Below, in pieces: positions 1 through 7,487 of a stretch of 36,184 nucleotides of DNA. The notes under the pieces are model-generated. The model was not told the origin of the DNA. It was given only the letters and a program-made list of their open reading frames with translations, and searched no databases. Positions within the stretch are counted from its first letter, which is position 1. Each line of letters begins with the position of its first letter. The position numbers were made by a program, and so were the translations under genes. Source of the DNA: Pseudomonadota bacterium (lineage in GTDB: Bacteria > Pseudomonadota > Gammaproteobacteria > Burkholderiales > Burkholderiaceae_E); the NCBI GenBank assembly GCA_963204785.1, contig CAUJHG010000045.1:1-36184 (forward strand), in the 5' to 3' direction.

Positions 1-1
1 C

Positions 2-1228
2 TCAGAACGGGCAGGCGGGCAGCGTGGTGCAGTCGGCGCAGGCGCGGTTGTCCCAGCCGCTGCCCGTGGTGGACAGCATCGCGCTCAGCCAGTCGGTCAG
101 CGGTTGCGCTGCGCTGGTCTCGCGGTAGAACAGCGGCACGCCGGAAGCATCGGGGTCGACGCCGCGCAGCACCGTGTGCGTCATGCCCGCCGCCATGTAG
201 CTGCGGAAGTTCGGTGCCGACTGCTGGGTCGCCAGGCCTGCGAGCATCCCGTCGGTCCAGGCCTGGCACGCGGTGCCCTGCACGCCGCTCAGTCCGTTGA
301 CCTGGACGTCGTAGAACTGCATCTGCACCAGGTCGGTTGCGGTCGTGTACTGGCCGAAGCGGTCGTTCGGATAGGCCGCGGACAGCAGGGGCACGATGTC
401 GGTCGTCCGGGTTGCCTGCGGATTGCTGCCGTACACTGCCGGATCGAGCTGGAAGTTCCAGTTCTGGTTGCGCACCACATCCCAGGCCGGCGGGACCACC
501 CCCTGTCCGGCATCGCCCAGCATTGCCGCGCGCGCCTGCGGGAAGGCCGCCCTGATCTTCGGATAGTGCGTGGTCGCGCCGTAGGCGCCTGCGCTGGAAC
601 CGGTGACCAGGAGCTGTTCGGGCGCCTGGAAGTTCTCCCGGATCCACTGCAGGATCAGCCGGAAGTTGTCGGCCCCGCGATGCTCGATCTGGTAGGGCTG
701 CTGGGTGAAGGGATTGGTGTAGCTGGCCGTCCTGGAGCCGCTGTGGATGTCGCCGGTGCAGTAGGGCACGTAGACGAAGCTCCAGTCCGCGACCGGGTTG
801 CGCGGGTTCGCGAGGTCGAAGACGCCGCTGTAGATCCTCGGGTCGTCGGAAGGAAGGACCTCGGCCTTGTACAGCGCCGCAGCGCCCGGGGCCGTGCTCG
901 AGGTGATCGGCAGCGCGCAGGTGGCGCCGTCCCAGCATGCGCCGCCGCCCTCGAAGAAGACGACCAGGCGGTTGCTGGTGCCGCGACGCGCCCAGAAGTG
1001 GAACTCGGGATTGCTGCCTGGCGCCTTCGAGCAGGTCGGGGTCAGGCGCTCGCCATCGATCGTCGTCGCCTGTGGCACCAGACGGGTCCAGCCCCCGGGG
1101 GTCGCAGGCAGCGGATCGGCCACGCTGTGGGAGTCGCCGCTGCTGCAGGCCGACAGGGCCAGCGAACAGGTGAACGCGAGTGCGGCGGCACTGCGCAGGC
1201 GCAGTGCAGGATCGGCAGGCAGTTTCAT
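2..1228 (-). CDS. Pectinacetylesterase/NOTUM-like lipoprotein
   Basis: A 408-residue secreted alpha/beta hydrolase. The ATG at 1228 is preceded by GGAG at a normal distance, and the open frame further upstream is low-complexity and unlikely to be coding. A positively charged N-terminus and hydrophobic stretch end in the lipobox LSAC, so Cys28 is probably lipidated and the protein membrane-anchored. Family-type motifs are EGGGACWDG (about 93-101), YCTGD (156-160) and GSSAGAYG (210-217), where Ser212 would be the nucleophile. A late MTHTVLRG segment probably carries the catalytic His. Pectinacetylesterase-like proteins remove acyl groups from polysaccharides or, in NOTUM, from lipidated protein. 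The substrate here is unknown. Several Cys pairs suggest disulfides, which fits an extracytoplasmic location. The gene stands alone, and the next gene upstream runs in the same direction with about 180 bp between them. Confidence 0.8.
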   Translation of the reverse strand: MKLPADPALRLRSAAALAFTCSLALSACSSGDSHSVADPLPATPGGWTRLVPQATTIDGERLTPTCSKAPGSNPEFHFWARRGTSNRLVVFFEGGGACWDGATCALPITSSTAPGAAALYKAEVLPSDDPRIYSGVFDLANPRNPVADWSFVYVPYCTGDIHSGSRTASYTNPFTQQPYQIEHRGADNFRLILQWIRENFQAPEQLLVTGSSAGAYGATTHYPKIRAAFPQARAAMLGDAGQGVVPPAWDVVRNQNWNFQLDPAVYGSNPQATRTTDIVPLLSAAYPNDRFGQYTTATDLVQMQFYDVQVNGLSGVQGTACQAWTDGMLAGLATQQSAPNFRSYMAAGMTHTVLRGVDPDASGVPLFYRETSAAQPLTDWLSAMLSTTGSGWDNRACADCTTLPACPF

Positions 1229-1404
1229 TGAAGTCTCCGGCTGTGGTTTGCGGTCTCGTCGCCGATGCAGCGCGAGCGCTCGCTTTGGTTTCCGGGTTTT
1301 CCGTGCTCCCCCGGTGCCCACCCCGAATGCGCGGCACCAGCGTCCGGAGATGATAGCCTCGGGCATCCGGGCCGGATACCAGGAAGGCGGCGCACGGCGC
1401 GGCG

Positions 1405-2178
1405 CTAACGCCCGGTGAAGCGCGGCGCGCGCCGCTCGACGAAGGCCGCGCGTCCTTCCAGCGCGTCGGCGCCTGCGCGCACCTTCTCCTGCACCTCGAG
1501 TTCCCTGCGGAACTGGCCCTCGTAGCTCGCGTGTTCCCCTTCGTCGACCAGCCGACGCGTTTCGACCAGCGCGCGTGTCGGCCCTGCCGCCAGCCGTGCG
1601 GCCAGCGCGAGTGCGCCTGCCCGCAGCCCGTCGTCCTCGAACACTTCGCGCACGATTCCCCAGTCGCGGGCGCGCTCGGCGCTGAGCGGCTCGTTGAGCA
1701 GCATCATCTCGAGCGCACGCTGGCGGCCGATCAGGCGCGGCAGCAGCCAGGTCGAACCGAGATCGGGCACCAGCGCGATGCGGCTGAAGACCTGGATGAA
1801 GCTGGCCGAGCGCGCTGCGACGACGATGTCGCAGGCCAGCGCCAGGCTGCAGCCGCCGCCGGCGGCAACCCCGTTGACTGCCGCCACCACCGGGATCGCG
1901 CACTCGCGGATTGCACGGAACGCGGGCCAGTAGTGGGTCATCACGCCCTCGAGCACGCCTTCGGGAAAGAGGTCGCCGCCCTTCAGGTTCTGTCCGGAGC
2001 AGAAGCCGCGCCCGGCGCCGGTGAGCAGCAGGCAGCGCACCTGCGGGTCGTCCGATGCCTCGGCGATCGCGCGCGTCAGCGCCCCCAGCATCTGCGGGGT
2101 CATCGCGTTGAGCGTCTGGGGATCGTCGAGCGTGAGGATCCGCACCGCACCATCCTGTTCGCTTCGCACTGCAGCCAT
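1405..2178 (-). CDS. Enoyl-CoA hydratase/isomerase, PaaG-like
   Basis: A 257-residue crotonase-fold protein. I chose the ATG at 2178 because a strong purine-rich ribosome binding site (GAGGAGGAG) lies just upstream. An earlier in-frame ATG would add a short Arg-rich tail with no such site. Visible crotonase features are the CoA-binding/oxyanion segment GRGFCSGQNL, the second oxyanion loop NGVAAGGGCSLALACD, and the active-site stretch ALVPDLGSTWLLPRLIG. An Asp in that last stretch, rather than a catalytic Glu pair, resembles PaaG (ring-opening isomerase of phenylacetyl-CoA degradation) and related isomerases. Other phenylacetate genes are not nearby, so the substrate is uncertain and a general enoyl-CoA isomerase role is equally possible. 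It is transcribed divergently from phaC. Confidence 0.85.
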   Translation of the reverse strand: MAAVRSEQDGAVRILTLDDPQTLNAMTPQMLGALTRAIAEASDDPQVRCLLLTGAGRGFCSGQNLKGGDLFPEGVLEGVMTHYWPAFRAIRECAIPVVAAVNGVAAGGGCSLALACDIVVAARSASFIQVFSRIALVPDLGSTWLLPRLIGRQRALEMMLLNEPLSAERARDWGIVREVFEDDGLRAGALALAARLAAGPTRALVETRRLVDEGEHASYEGQFRRELEVQEKVRAGADALEGRAAFVERRAPRFTGR

Positions 2179-2283
2179 CGTTCTTCTCCTCCTCTGGTTC
2201 GTCCGATGCACGCCGGAGGGCCCTGCGGCTTCAGCCGTGGTGACTGCGGCGCAGCCTCACCCGTGCACGATCGCCGATATGTT

Positions 2284-2295
2284 GCCGTAGACTGG
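2284..2295 (+). promoter_or_regulatory. Candidate -10 region upstream of phaC
   Basis: The 12-mer GCCGTAGACTGG contains TAGACT (2288-2293), a -10-like hexamer about 32 bp before the phaC start. I see no convincing -35 box. The identical 12-mer occurs upstream of the thioredoxin/UGSC operon at 7382-7393. The rest of the 146-bp gap between the divergent hydratase and phaC shows nothing else I can name. Confidence 0.3.
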
Positions 2296-2324
2296 AATGC
2301 GCTGGCGAACGACGAGAGGAGACC

Positions 2325-4073
2325 ATGATGGCCAGGCCGCAGAACCGCGCTCCCACGGTGCAGGAATTCGACCGGGAATTCCGCGCACAGCTCGCACAGA
2401 TGACCTCCGGGCTCGCGCCGACCGCCTTCACCACCGCGTGGGCAGACTGGGCCATGCACCTGGCGCAGTCGCCGGCGCGCCGCAACGAACTGCGCCGCCA
2501 GGCGCTGGGAAGGGCGACAGACACCTGGGCCTTCGCGCTGCGGGCGCTGGGCCGCGAGGCCGTGTCGCCGACCGGGGATTTCGACGGCGAGGCCGACAAG
2601 CGCTTTGCCGATCCCGCCTGGCAGCGCTTCCCCTACAACGTCTACGCGCGCGCCTGGCAGAACAATGCTGCGCTGATGAAGGAGGCCTTCGGGGGCGTCG
2701 GCGGGGTCACCGAGTACCACGCGCAGCTGCTCGGCTTCGCGGTGCGCATGCTGCTCGATGCCAGCTCGCCGACGAACTACCTCGCGAGCAATCCGGAGCT
2801 GCTGGCGCTGACCCGCGCCGAGAAGGGACAGAACCTGGCGCGCGGGCTGAAGCACCTGTTCGACGATCTCGAGCGCACGATGAAGGGCGCGCCGCCGGCG
2901 GGCACCGAGGACTTCGAGGTCGGCAAGGCTCTCGCGGTGACGCCCGGCAAGGTGGTGTTTCGCAACGAGCTGATCGAGCTGATCCAGTACGAACCGACGA
3001 CCCCCGACGTGTTCGCCGAACCGGTGCTGTTCGTGCCGGCGTGGATCATGAAGTACTACATCCTCGACCTCAGTCCGCGCAACTCGATGGTCAGGTACCT
3101 GGTCGACCGGGGGCACACGGTCTTCATGATCTCCTGGAAGAACCCTGACCAGGACGATCGCGAGACCGGCATGGACGACTACGTCGAGAAAGGCCTGCGC
3201 GCGGCGGTCGACGCGGTTGCAGCGATCGCGCCGAAGTCGAAGATCCACGCGGTGGGCTACTGCATCGGCGGCACGCTGCTGTCGATCGGCGCGGCCGCGC
3301 TGGCGCGCGACGGGGACGACCGGCTGGCCAGCCTGACCCTGTTCGCCGCGCAGACCGATTTCAGCGAGCCGGGCGAACTGGCCTTCTTCATCAACCCGAG
3401 CCAGCTCGCCACCCTCGAGGCGATGATGCACCGCAAGGGGGTGCTCGACAGCAGGCAGATGGGCGCGGCCTTCGCGCTGCTGCGTGCCCAGGACCTGCTC
3501 TGGCAGCCGATGGTCGAGCAGTACCTGAAGGGCCAGCGCACGCCGATGGTGGACCTGATGGCCTGGAACGCCGACGGCACGCGGATGCCGGCGCGGATGC
3601 ACACCGAGTACCTGTACCGGCTCTACCTGGAGAACGAGCTCGCGACCAACCGCTTCCCGGTCGGCGGCCGGCTGGTGCGGCTGTCCGACATCCGTGTGCC
3701 GATGTTCGTCGTCGGCACCGAGACCGACCACGTCGCACCGTGGAAGTCGGTCTACAAGGTGGACAACCTGGTGCGCTCGGACGACTTCACCTTCCTGCTC
3801 ACCTCGGGTGGCCACAACGCGGGCATCATCAGCGGGCCGGTCCACCCGAAGCGGCACCACCGGGTGCGCACCCGCAGGCTTGCCGATCCGCACCTGGCGC
3901 CGGAGGACTGGGTGGAAGCGAGCCCGAAGCAGCAGGGCTCATGGTGGCCGACCTGGGCGCGCTGGCTGGAAGAACACTCCGGCTGCCGGGTCGGTCCGCC
4001 GACGATGGGGGCGCCGACCAAGGGCTATCCGCCTCTGGAGGATGCGCCCGGCCGCTACGTGCTCAAACGCTAG
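2325..4073 (+). CDS. phaC: Class I poly(3-hydroxyalkanoate) polymerase
   Basis: PHA synthase of 582 residues, which polymerises 3-hydroxyacyl-CoA into storage polyester at the granule surface. The lipase-like box GYCIGG holds the nucleophile Cys313. Asp468 (TETDHVAPW) and His497 (SGGHNAG) complete the triad, with spacing close to that of Cupriavidus PhaC. Other family marks are the N-terminal PHA-synthase region with FNVYARAW-like sequence (here PYNVYARAW) and VPAWIMKYYILDL. The gene starts with tandem ATGs; the second (2328) is better spaced from the GAGAGGAG ribosome binding site, so the protein may be one residue shorter. No phaA, phaB, phaP or phaR is adjacent, so monomer supply would come from elsewhere or from the beta-oxidation genes further along. 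Length fits class I, which works without a PhaE or PhaR partner. Confidence 0.95.
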   Translation: MMARPQNRAPTVQEFDREFRAQLAQMTSGLAPTAFTTAWADWAMHLAQSPARRNELRRQALGRATDTWAFALRALGREAVSPTGDFDGEADKRFADPAWQRFPYNVYARAWQNNAALMKEAFGGVGGVTEYHAQLLGFAVRMLLDASSPTNYLASNPELLALTRAEKGQNLARGLKHLFDDLERTMKGAPPAGTEDFEVGKALAVTPGKVVFRNELIELIQYEPTTPDVFAEPVLFVPAWIMKYYILDLSPRNSMVRYLVDRGHTVFMISWKNPDQDDRETGMDDYVEKGLRAAVDAVAAIAPKSKIHAVGYCIGGTLLSIGAAALARDGDDRLASLTLFAAQTDFSEPGELAFFINPSQLATLEAMMHRKGVLDSRQMGAAFALLRAQDLLWQPMVEQYLKGQRTPMVDLMAWNADGTRMPARMHTEYLYRLYLENELATNRFPVGGRLVRLSDIRVPMFVVGTETDHVAPWKSVYKVDNLVRSDDFTFLLTSGGHNAGIISGPVHPKRHHRVRTRRLADPHLAPEDWVEASPKQQGSWWPTWARWLEEHSGCRVGPPTMGAPTKGYPPLEDAPGRYVLKR

Positions 4074-4084
4074 GCAGCTCCGCG

Positions 4085-4129
4085 GGGCGGGGCAGGGCGG
4101 GGTGCGCGCCGCGCGGCGCCTGCCCGCCC
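4085..4129. terminator. Candidate bidirectional terminator
   Basis: A GC-rich inverted repeat pairs 4085-4096 with 4119-4129 (11 bp, one bulged G) between the convergent phaC and Bug-receptor genes. There is no T-tract on either side, so Rho-independent function is uncertain. Confidence 0.35.
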
Positions 4130-4135
4130 GGTCGA

Positions 4136-5179
4136 TCAGTCCAGTTTGATGCCCAGCTTATGGCCCATCGCGATCCAGATCGGCGACTCCTCCTTCCAGC
4201 GCCTGCGCGCGTCGGCAAGGTCGACCGGCCCGTTCGGGATCCCGAAGCTCTCGTGCATCTGCCTGATCTTCGGTGAGGTCCGGTAGCCTTCCAGGACCGC
4301 ATCGTTGACCTTCGCCAGGTACTCCTCGGGCACTCCCGCGGGAGCCACGAAGGGCAGCCATCCGTCCAGCGTGAACACCGGGTGCGTGAAGCCCTGTTCC
4401 TTGAAGGTGGGCAGCTCCGGCACCCGCGGTGAGCGCAGCGCACCGACCGCGGCGATCGGGCGCACCGTGCCGCGCTCGATGTGCACGTTCATCGCCTGGT
4501 GGCTGCCGACCGCCATGTGCACCACGCCACTGGCCACGTCGGGCCACATCGGCGACTCGCCCTTGTAGTGGATGGTCGTGAACTTCGCCCCCTCGGTGCC
4601 GTTGAGGGTGTCGGCGATCATGTGCGGCCAGGACGCGGGCGAGTAGCTGCCCATGTTCGTCTCGTTCTTCTTCGCGAAGGCGAGCATCTCCTTCGCGTTC
4701 CTGATCGGCAGCTTGGCGTTCACCGCCATGAGCAGCGCGCCGCTGGGGAACAGCGTGATCGGAGTGAAGTCCTTGTCCGGCTGATAGGGAAGGCGCGAGT
4801 AGAGGACCCGCCCCGCCCACAGCGGGCCGCTGGTGCTCACCAGGAAGTTGTAGCCATCGGCCGGGGCCTTGGCGATCACGTCGGCGCCGATGGTGCCGCC
4901 GGCACCGGCCCGGTTCTCGATCACCACCGGCTGTCCGAGCTTGCGTCCGACGAATTCGCCGTACTGGCGCGCCAGGTTGTCGGTCAGGCCGCCCGGCGGG
5001 AAGTTGACGACGATGCGGATCGGCTTGTTCGGCCAGGCGGCCTGGCCGATCGCGAAACCGGGCAGCGCCGAGACGGCGCCGGCCGCCGCCGTGGCGCCGA
5101 TCAGCCGGCGCCGCACGCGGCCGCCTTCGCTGATCAGGGGGGCGCTGGCAGTGACCCAGGGTGAGCGGCTGTTCTTCAT
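4136..5179 (-). CDS. Bug/TctC-family solute-binding receptor
   Basis: A 347-residue periplasmic receptor of the tripartite tricarboxylate transporter (Bug) family, which is greatly expanded in Burkholderiales. The ATG at 5179 has GGAG about 9 bp upstream. Another in-frame ATG five codons earlier lacks a clear site. The signal region RRRLIGATAAAG looks Tat-like (twin Arg followed by Leu-Ile), with cleavage probably near GFAIGQA. The mature protein begins with the typical WPNKPIRIVV and continues with FPPGG, the ENRAGAGGTIGADVIAKAPADGY-type segment and a late GWLPFVAPAGVP. Bug proteins bind small carboxylates or amides. No tctA/tctB membrane genes are adjacent, so this is an orphan receptor and its ligand cannot be read from the sequence. 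Confidence 0.92.
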   Translation of the reverse strand: MKNSRSPWVTASAPLISEGGRVRRRLIGATAAAGAVSALPGFAIGQAAWPNKPIRIVVNFPPGGLTDNLARQYGEFVGRKLGQPVVIENRAGAGGTIGADVIAKAPADGYNFLVSTSGPLWAGRVLYSRLPYQPDKDFTPITLFPSGALLMAVNAKLPIRNAKEMLAFAKKNETNMGSYSPASWPHMIADTLNGTEGAKFTTIHYKGESPMWPDVASGVVHMAVGSHQAMNVHIERGTVRPIAAVGALRSPRVPELPTFKEQGFTHPVFTLDGWLPFVAPAGVPEEYLAKVNDAVLEGYRTSPKIRQMHESFGIPNGPVDLADARRRWKEESPIWIAMGHKLGIKLD

Positions 5180-5360
5180 CTGCTTGGTCTCCATTTGGAT
5201 CGCACCGGGATCGACGTCGGGGCCCGGCGGCGCAAGGTTGCCACAAGAGAGGAGCCGCTGCCCGGATTTTCCATGCGCGCCTGCGGGCGTGACTGGTGAG
5301 AAGATCGGCCCTGCCGCAAGCTCGACCGGATGGCCGGCGCAACACAGGAGGAAAACCCGG

Positions 5361-6272
5361 ATGCCCAAGGCAAGCGTGCTGCACTGGTGGGGGATCACCC
5401 GTCAGGCGACGAGGCGCTGGCTCGACTGCAACGCCTTCAGCCACGCGGGTTCGCTGGCGTTCTACACGCTGTTCTCGCTGGCGCCGGTGGTGATCATCGC
5501 GGTCACGGTGATCGGCATCGTGCTGGGCGAGGAGGCCGCCCAGGGCGAGATCGTCGGGCAGTTGCAGGACGTCATGGGCAGGGACGCGGCGCTCGCGGTC
5601 GAGGGGGCCGTGGCGCGCTCGCGGATCGAGGAATCGGGGCTGCTGCCCACGCTGCTCGGGGCCGGTGCGCTGCTGGCCGGCGCCACGACGGTGTTCGCGC
5701 AGATGCAGTTCTCGCTGAACTCGATCTGGGGCGTGGTTCCGCGCCCGGATCGCAACAGCCTTCTCGCCTTCCTGAAGAACCGCCTGCTGTCGCTGACCGT
5801 GGCGCTGGCGATCGGCTTCGTGCTGCTGGTGTCGCTGCTGCTCGGGGTGGCGGTGCGTGCGCTGCTGCACTTCAGCCACCGCTTCGTCCCCGGCGTCCAG
5901 ACCCTGCTCGGGGGGGCGGAGCTGCTGGTTTCGCTGATCGCGATCGCGCTGCTGTTCTGCGCGATCTTCAAGGTCCTTCCGGACGTGGTGCTGCGCTGGC
6001 GCGACGTGGCGCTCGGCGCGAGCGTGACTGCCGTGCTGTTCTCGATCGGCCGCTTCGCGATCGCCGCCTACCTCACCCGCACCGCAACCGCCTCGACCTA
6101 CGGCGCGGCCGGCTCGGTGGTGCTGATCCTGCTGTGGGTCTACTACTCGTCGCTGATCCTGCTGTTCGGCGCGGCCTTCACCAGGACGCACCTGCTGTCG
6201 CGAGGACTGCAGGTGCGGCCGCGCAACACCGCAGTGCTGGCGCAGCAGCCCGACCCGGTCGACCCTGCCTAG
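5361..6272 (+). CDS. YihY/BrkB-family inner-membrane protein
   Basis: A 303-residue polytopic membrane protein of the YihY/virulence factor BrkB family. The start ATG follows AGGAGG with a suitable spacer, whereas the open frame upstream belongs to the opposite strand's gene region. Features: the N-terminal SHAGSLAFYTLFSLAPVVII helix, conserved in the family; about six hydrophobic segments; a central FLKNRLLSL loop; and the C-terminal TASTYGAAGSVVLILLWVYYSS stretch, the family's best-conserved region. The molecular function of the family is unresolved; it was once thought to be RNase BN. It is divergent from the Bug receptor gene and convergent with yghU. Confidence 0.9.
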   Translation: MPKASVLHWWGITRQATRRWLDCNAFSHAGSLAFYTLFSLAPVVIIAVTVIGIVLGEEAAQGEIVGQLQDVMGRDAALAVEGAVARSRIEESGLLPTLLGAGALLAGATTVFAQMQFSLNSIWGVVPRPDRNSLLAFLKNRLLSLTVALAIGFVLLVSLLLGVAVRALLHFSHRFVPGVQTLLGGAELLVSLIAIALLFCAIFKVLPDVVLRWRDVALGASVTAVLFSIGRFAIAAYLTRTATASTYGAAGSVVLILLWVYYSSLILLFGAAFTRTHLLSRGLQVRPRNTAVLAQQPDPVDPA

Positions 6273-6278
6273 CCTGCC

Positions 6279-6310
6279 TGCCTGCGCGCGTGCGGATCCC
6301 CGCGCAGGCA
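6279..6310. terminator. Candidate bidirectional terminator hairpin
   Basis: TGCCTGCGCG (6279-6288) is perfectly complementary to CGCGCAGGCA (6301-6310) with a 12-nt loop, lying between convergent yihY and yghU. It overlaps a short run of GCCT tetranucleotides at about 6272-6284. No T-tract follows. Confidence 0.45.
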
Positions 6311-6347
6311 GTGGCGAGCCCGGTTGCTGCGCCGCGGGTGCGCGCGC

Positions 6348-7220
6348 TCAGCCCGCTGCGAGCTTGTCCTGCGTCCGGGTGTCGAAGTCGCTGGCGTCGT
6401 GCCGCTCGTGCAGCTGGCTCGACGGCTCACCGACGACGCGGTTGACCATCCGGCCGCGCTGGACTGCGGGACGCTGCGCAAGCTGCTCGGTCCAGCGCTG
6501 CACGTGCCGGTACTCCTGCACCTGGAGGAACTCGCCCGCCTCGTAGATCAGCCCCTTGGCCAGCGCCCCGTACCAGGGCCAGATCGCCATGTCCGCGATC
6601 GTGTATTGGCTGCCGGCCATGTACTCGTTGTCGGCGAGGTGGCGGTCCAGCACGTCCATCTGCCGCTTCACCTCCATTGCGAAGCGGTCGATCGCGTACT
6701 CGATCTTGACCGGCGCGTACGCGTAGAAGTGCCCGAAGCCGCCGCCGAGGTAGGGGGCGCTGCCCACCTGCCAGAACAGCCAGGACAGGCAGGCGGCGCG
6801 CGCCTCCGGCGCGGTGGGCAGGAAGGCACCGAACTTCTCGGCCAGGTGCAGCAGGATGGCGCCGGACTCGAACACGGGGATCGGTGTGGGGCCGCTGCGA
6901 TCGACCAGCGCCGGGATCTTGGAGTTCGGATTGACCGCGACGAAGCCGCTGCCGAACTGGTCGCCCTCGCCGATGCGGATCAGCCAGGCGTCGTACTCGG
7001 CGCCGCGATGCCCGGCCGCGAGCAGCTCCTCGAGCATCACCGTGACCTTGACGCCATTGGGGGTGCCCAGCGAGTAGAGCTGGAACGGATGCCTGCCCAC
7101 CGGCAGCGCCTTGTCGTGCGTCGGGCCGGCGATCGGCCGGTTGATGTTGGCGAAGCGGCCGCCGCTGTCCTTGTTCCAGGTCCAGACCTCGGGCGGCACG
7201 TAGCCGGTGTTCTCGTTCAT
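6348..7220 (-). CDS. yghU: Glutathione S-transferase family oxidoreductase YghU
   Basis: A 290-residue protein that closely resembles Escherichia coli YghU over its whole length, including VWTWNKDSGG, FANINRPIAGPTH, LPVGRHPFQLYSLGTPNG, NPNSKIPAL, GGGFGHFYAYAPVKIEYAIDRF, YTIADMAIWPW and the C-terminal LHERHDASDFDT. YghU and its relative YfcG are Nu-class GSTs that use glutathione (two molecules in YghU) for disulfide-bond reduction and peroxide detoxification. The ATG at 7220 matches the family start (MNENTGY). A GGAG lies about 11 bp upstream. A longer start would add a short unrelated stretch. It is a single-gene unit, divergent from the thioredoxin/UGSC operon. Both loci concern thiol redox chemistry, but any functional link is inference. 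Confidence 0.95.
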   Translation of the reverse strand: MNENTGYVPPEVWTWNKDSGGRFANINRPIAGPTHDKALPVGRHPFQLYSLGTPNGVKVTVMLEELLAAGHRGAEYDAWLIRIGEGDQFGSGFVAVNPNSKIPALVDRSGPTPIPVFESGAILLHLAEKFGAFLPTAPEARAACLSWLFWQVGSAPYLGGGFGHFYAYAPVKIEYAIDRFAMEVKRQMDVLDRHLADNEYMAGSQYTIADMAIWPWYGALAKGLIYEAGEFLQVQEYRHVQRWTEQLAQRPAVQRGRMVNRVVGEPSSQLHERHDASDFDTRTQDKLAAG

Positions 7221-7290
7221 GTTCGCGTTGCTCCGCTGAAGTGGCGGGTGAAATGGCGTCACCCCGGGCTGGCGTGACGTCGACCCGGGA

Positions 7291-7296
7291 AGTCTA
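7291..7296 (-). promoter_or_regulatory. Candidate -10 element of yghU
   Basis: On the minus strand this reads TAGACT, about 70 bp upstream of the yghU start. It matches the TAGA-type hexamers seen ahead of several other genes here. No clear -35 box is visible. Confidence 0.3.
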
Positions 7297-7362
7297 AGCG
7301 CTTTGGCGCGTTCTCACCCGGGCATCGGCCGCCGCCCCCTGCGCAGCGTGGAACGCTCCGGA

Positions 7363-7391
7363 TGGACCCGGCGCCCCTGCGGCCGTAGACT
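7363..7391 (+). promoter_or_regulatory. Candidate sigma-70 promoter of the Trx/UGSC operon
   Basis: TGGACC (7363-7368, four of six matches to TTGACA) lies 17 bp before TAGACT (7386-7391). Transcription would begin near 7398, about 45 bp before the 14-codon leader ORF and 85 bp before the thioredoxin-domain gene. Confidence 0.4.
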
Positions 7392-7442
7392 GGTCGGCAG
7401 CGACGGCCGATGCGGGACGCCGCGAACCTGGAGGAGGGCTCG

Positions 7443-7487
7443 ATGGACACGCCTGGTGGTGCTGCCGGCCGAAGGGGGGTGCAGTGA
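7443..7487 (+). CDS. Possible 14-codon leader peptide
   Basis: A very short ORF (MDTPGGAAGRRGVQ) that begins at an ATG with a strong ribosome binding site, GGAGGAGG, 5 bp upstream. Its TGA overlaps the GTG start of the thioredoxin-domain gene in the pattern GTGA, so a ribosome finishing here would be placed on the next start. Nothing in the residues suggests an attenuator (no runs of one amino acid). It may be a translational-coupling leader, or chance. I do not recognise it. Confidence 0.35.
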   Translation: MDTPGGAAGRRGVQ

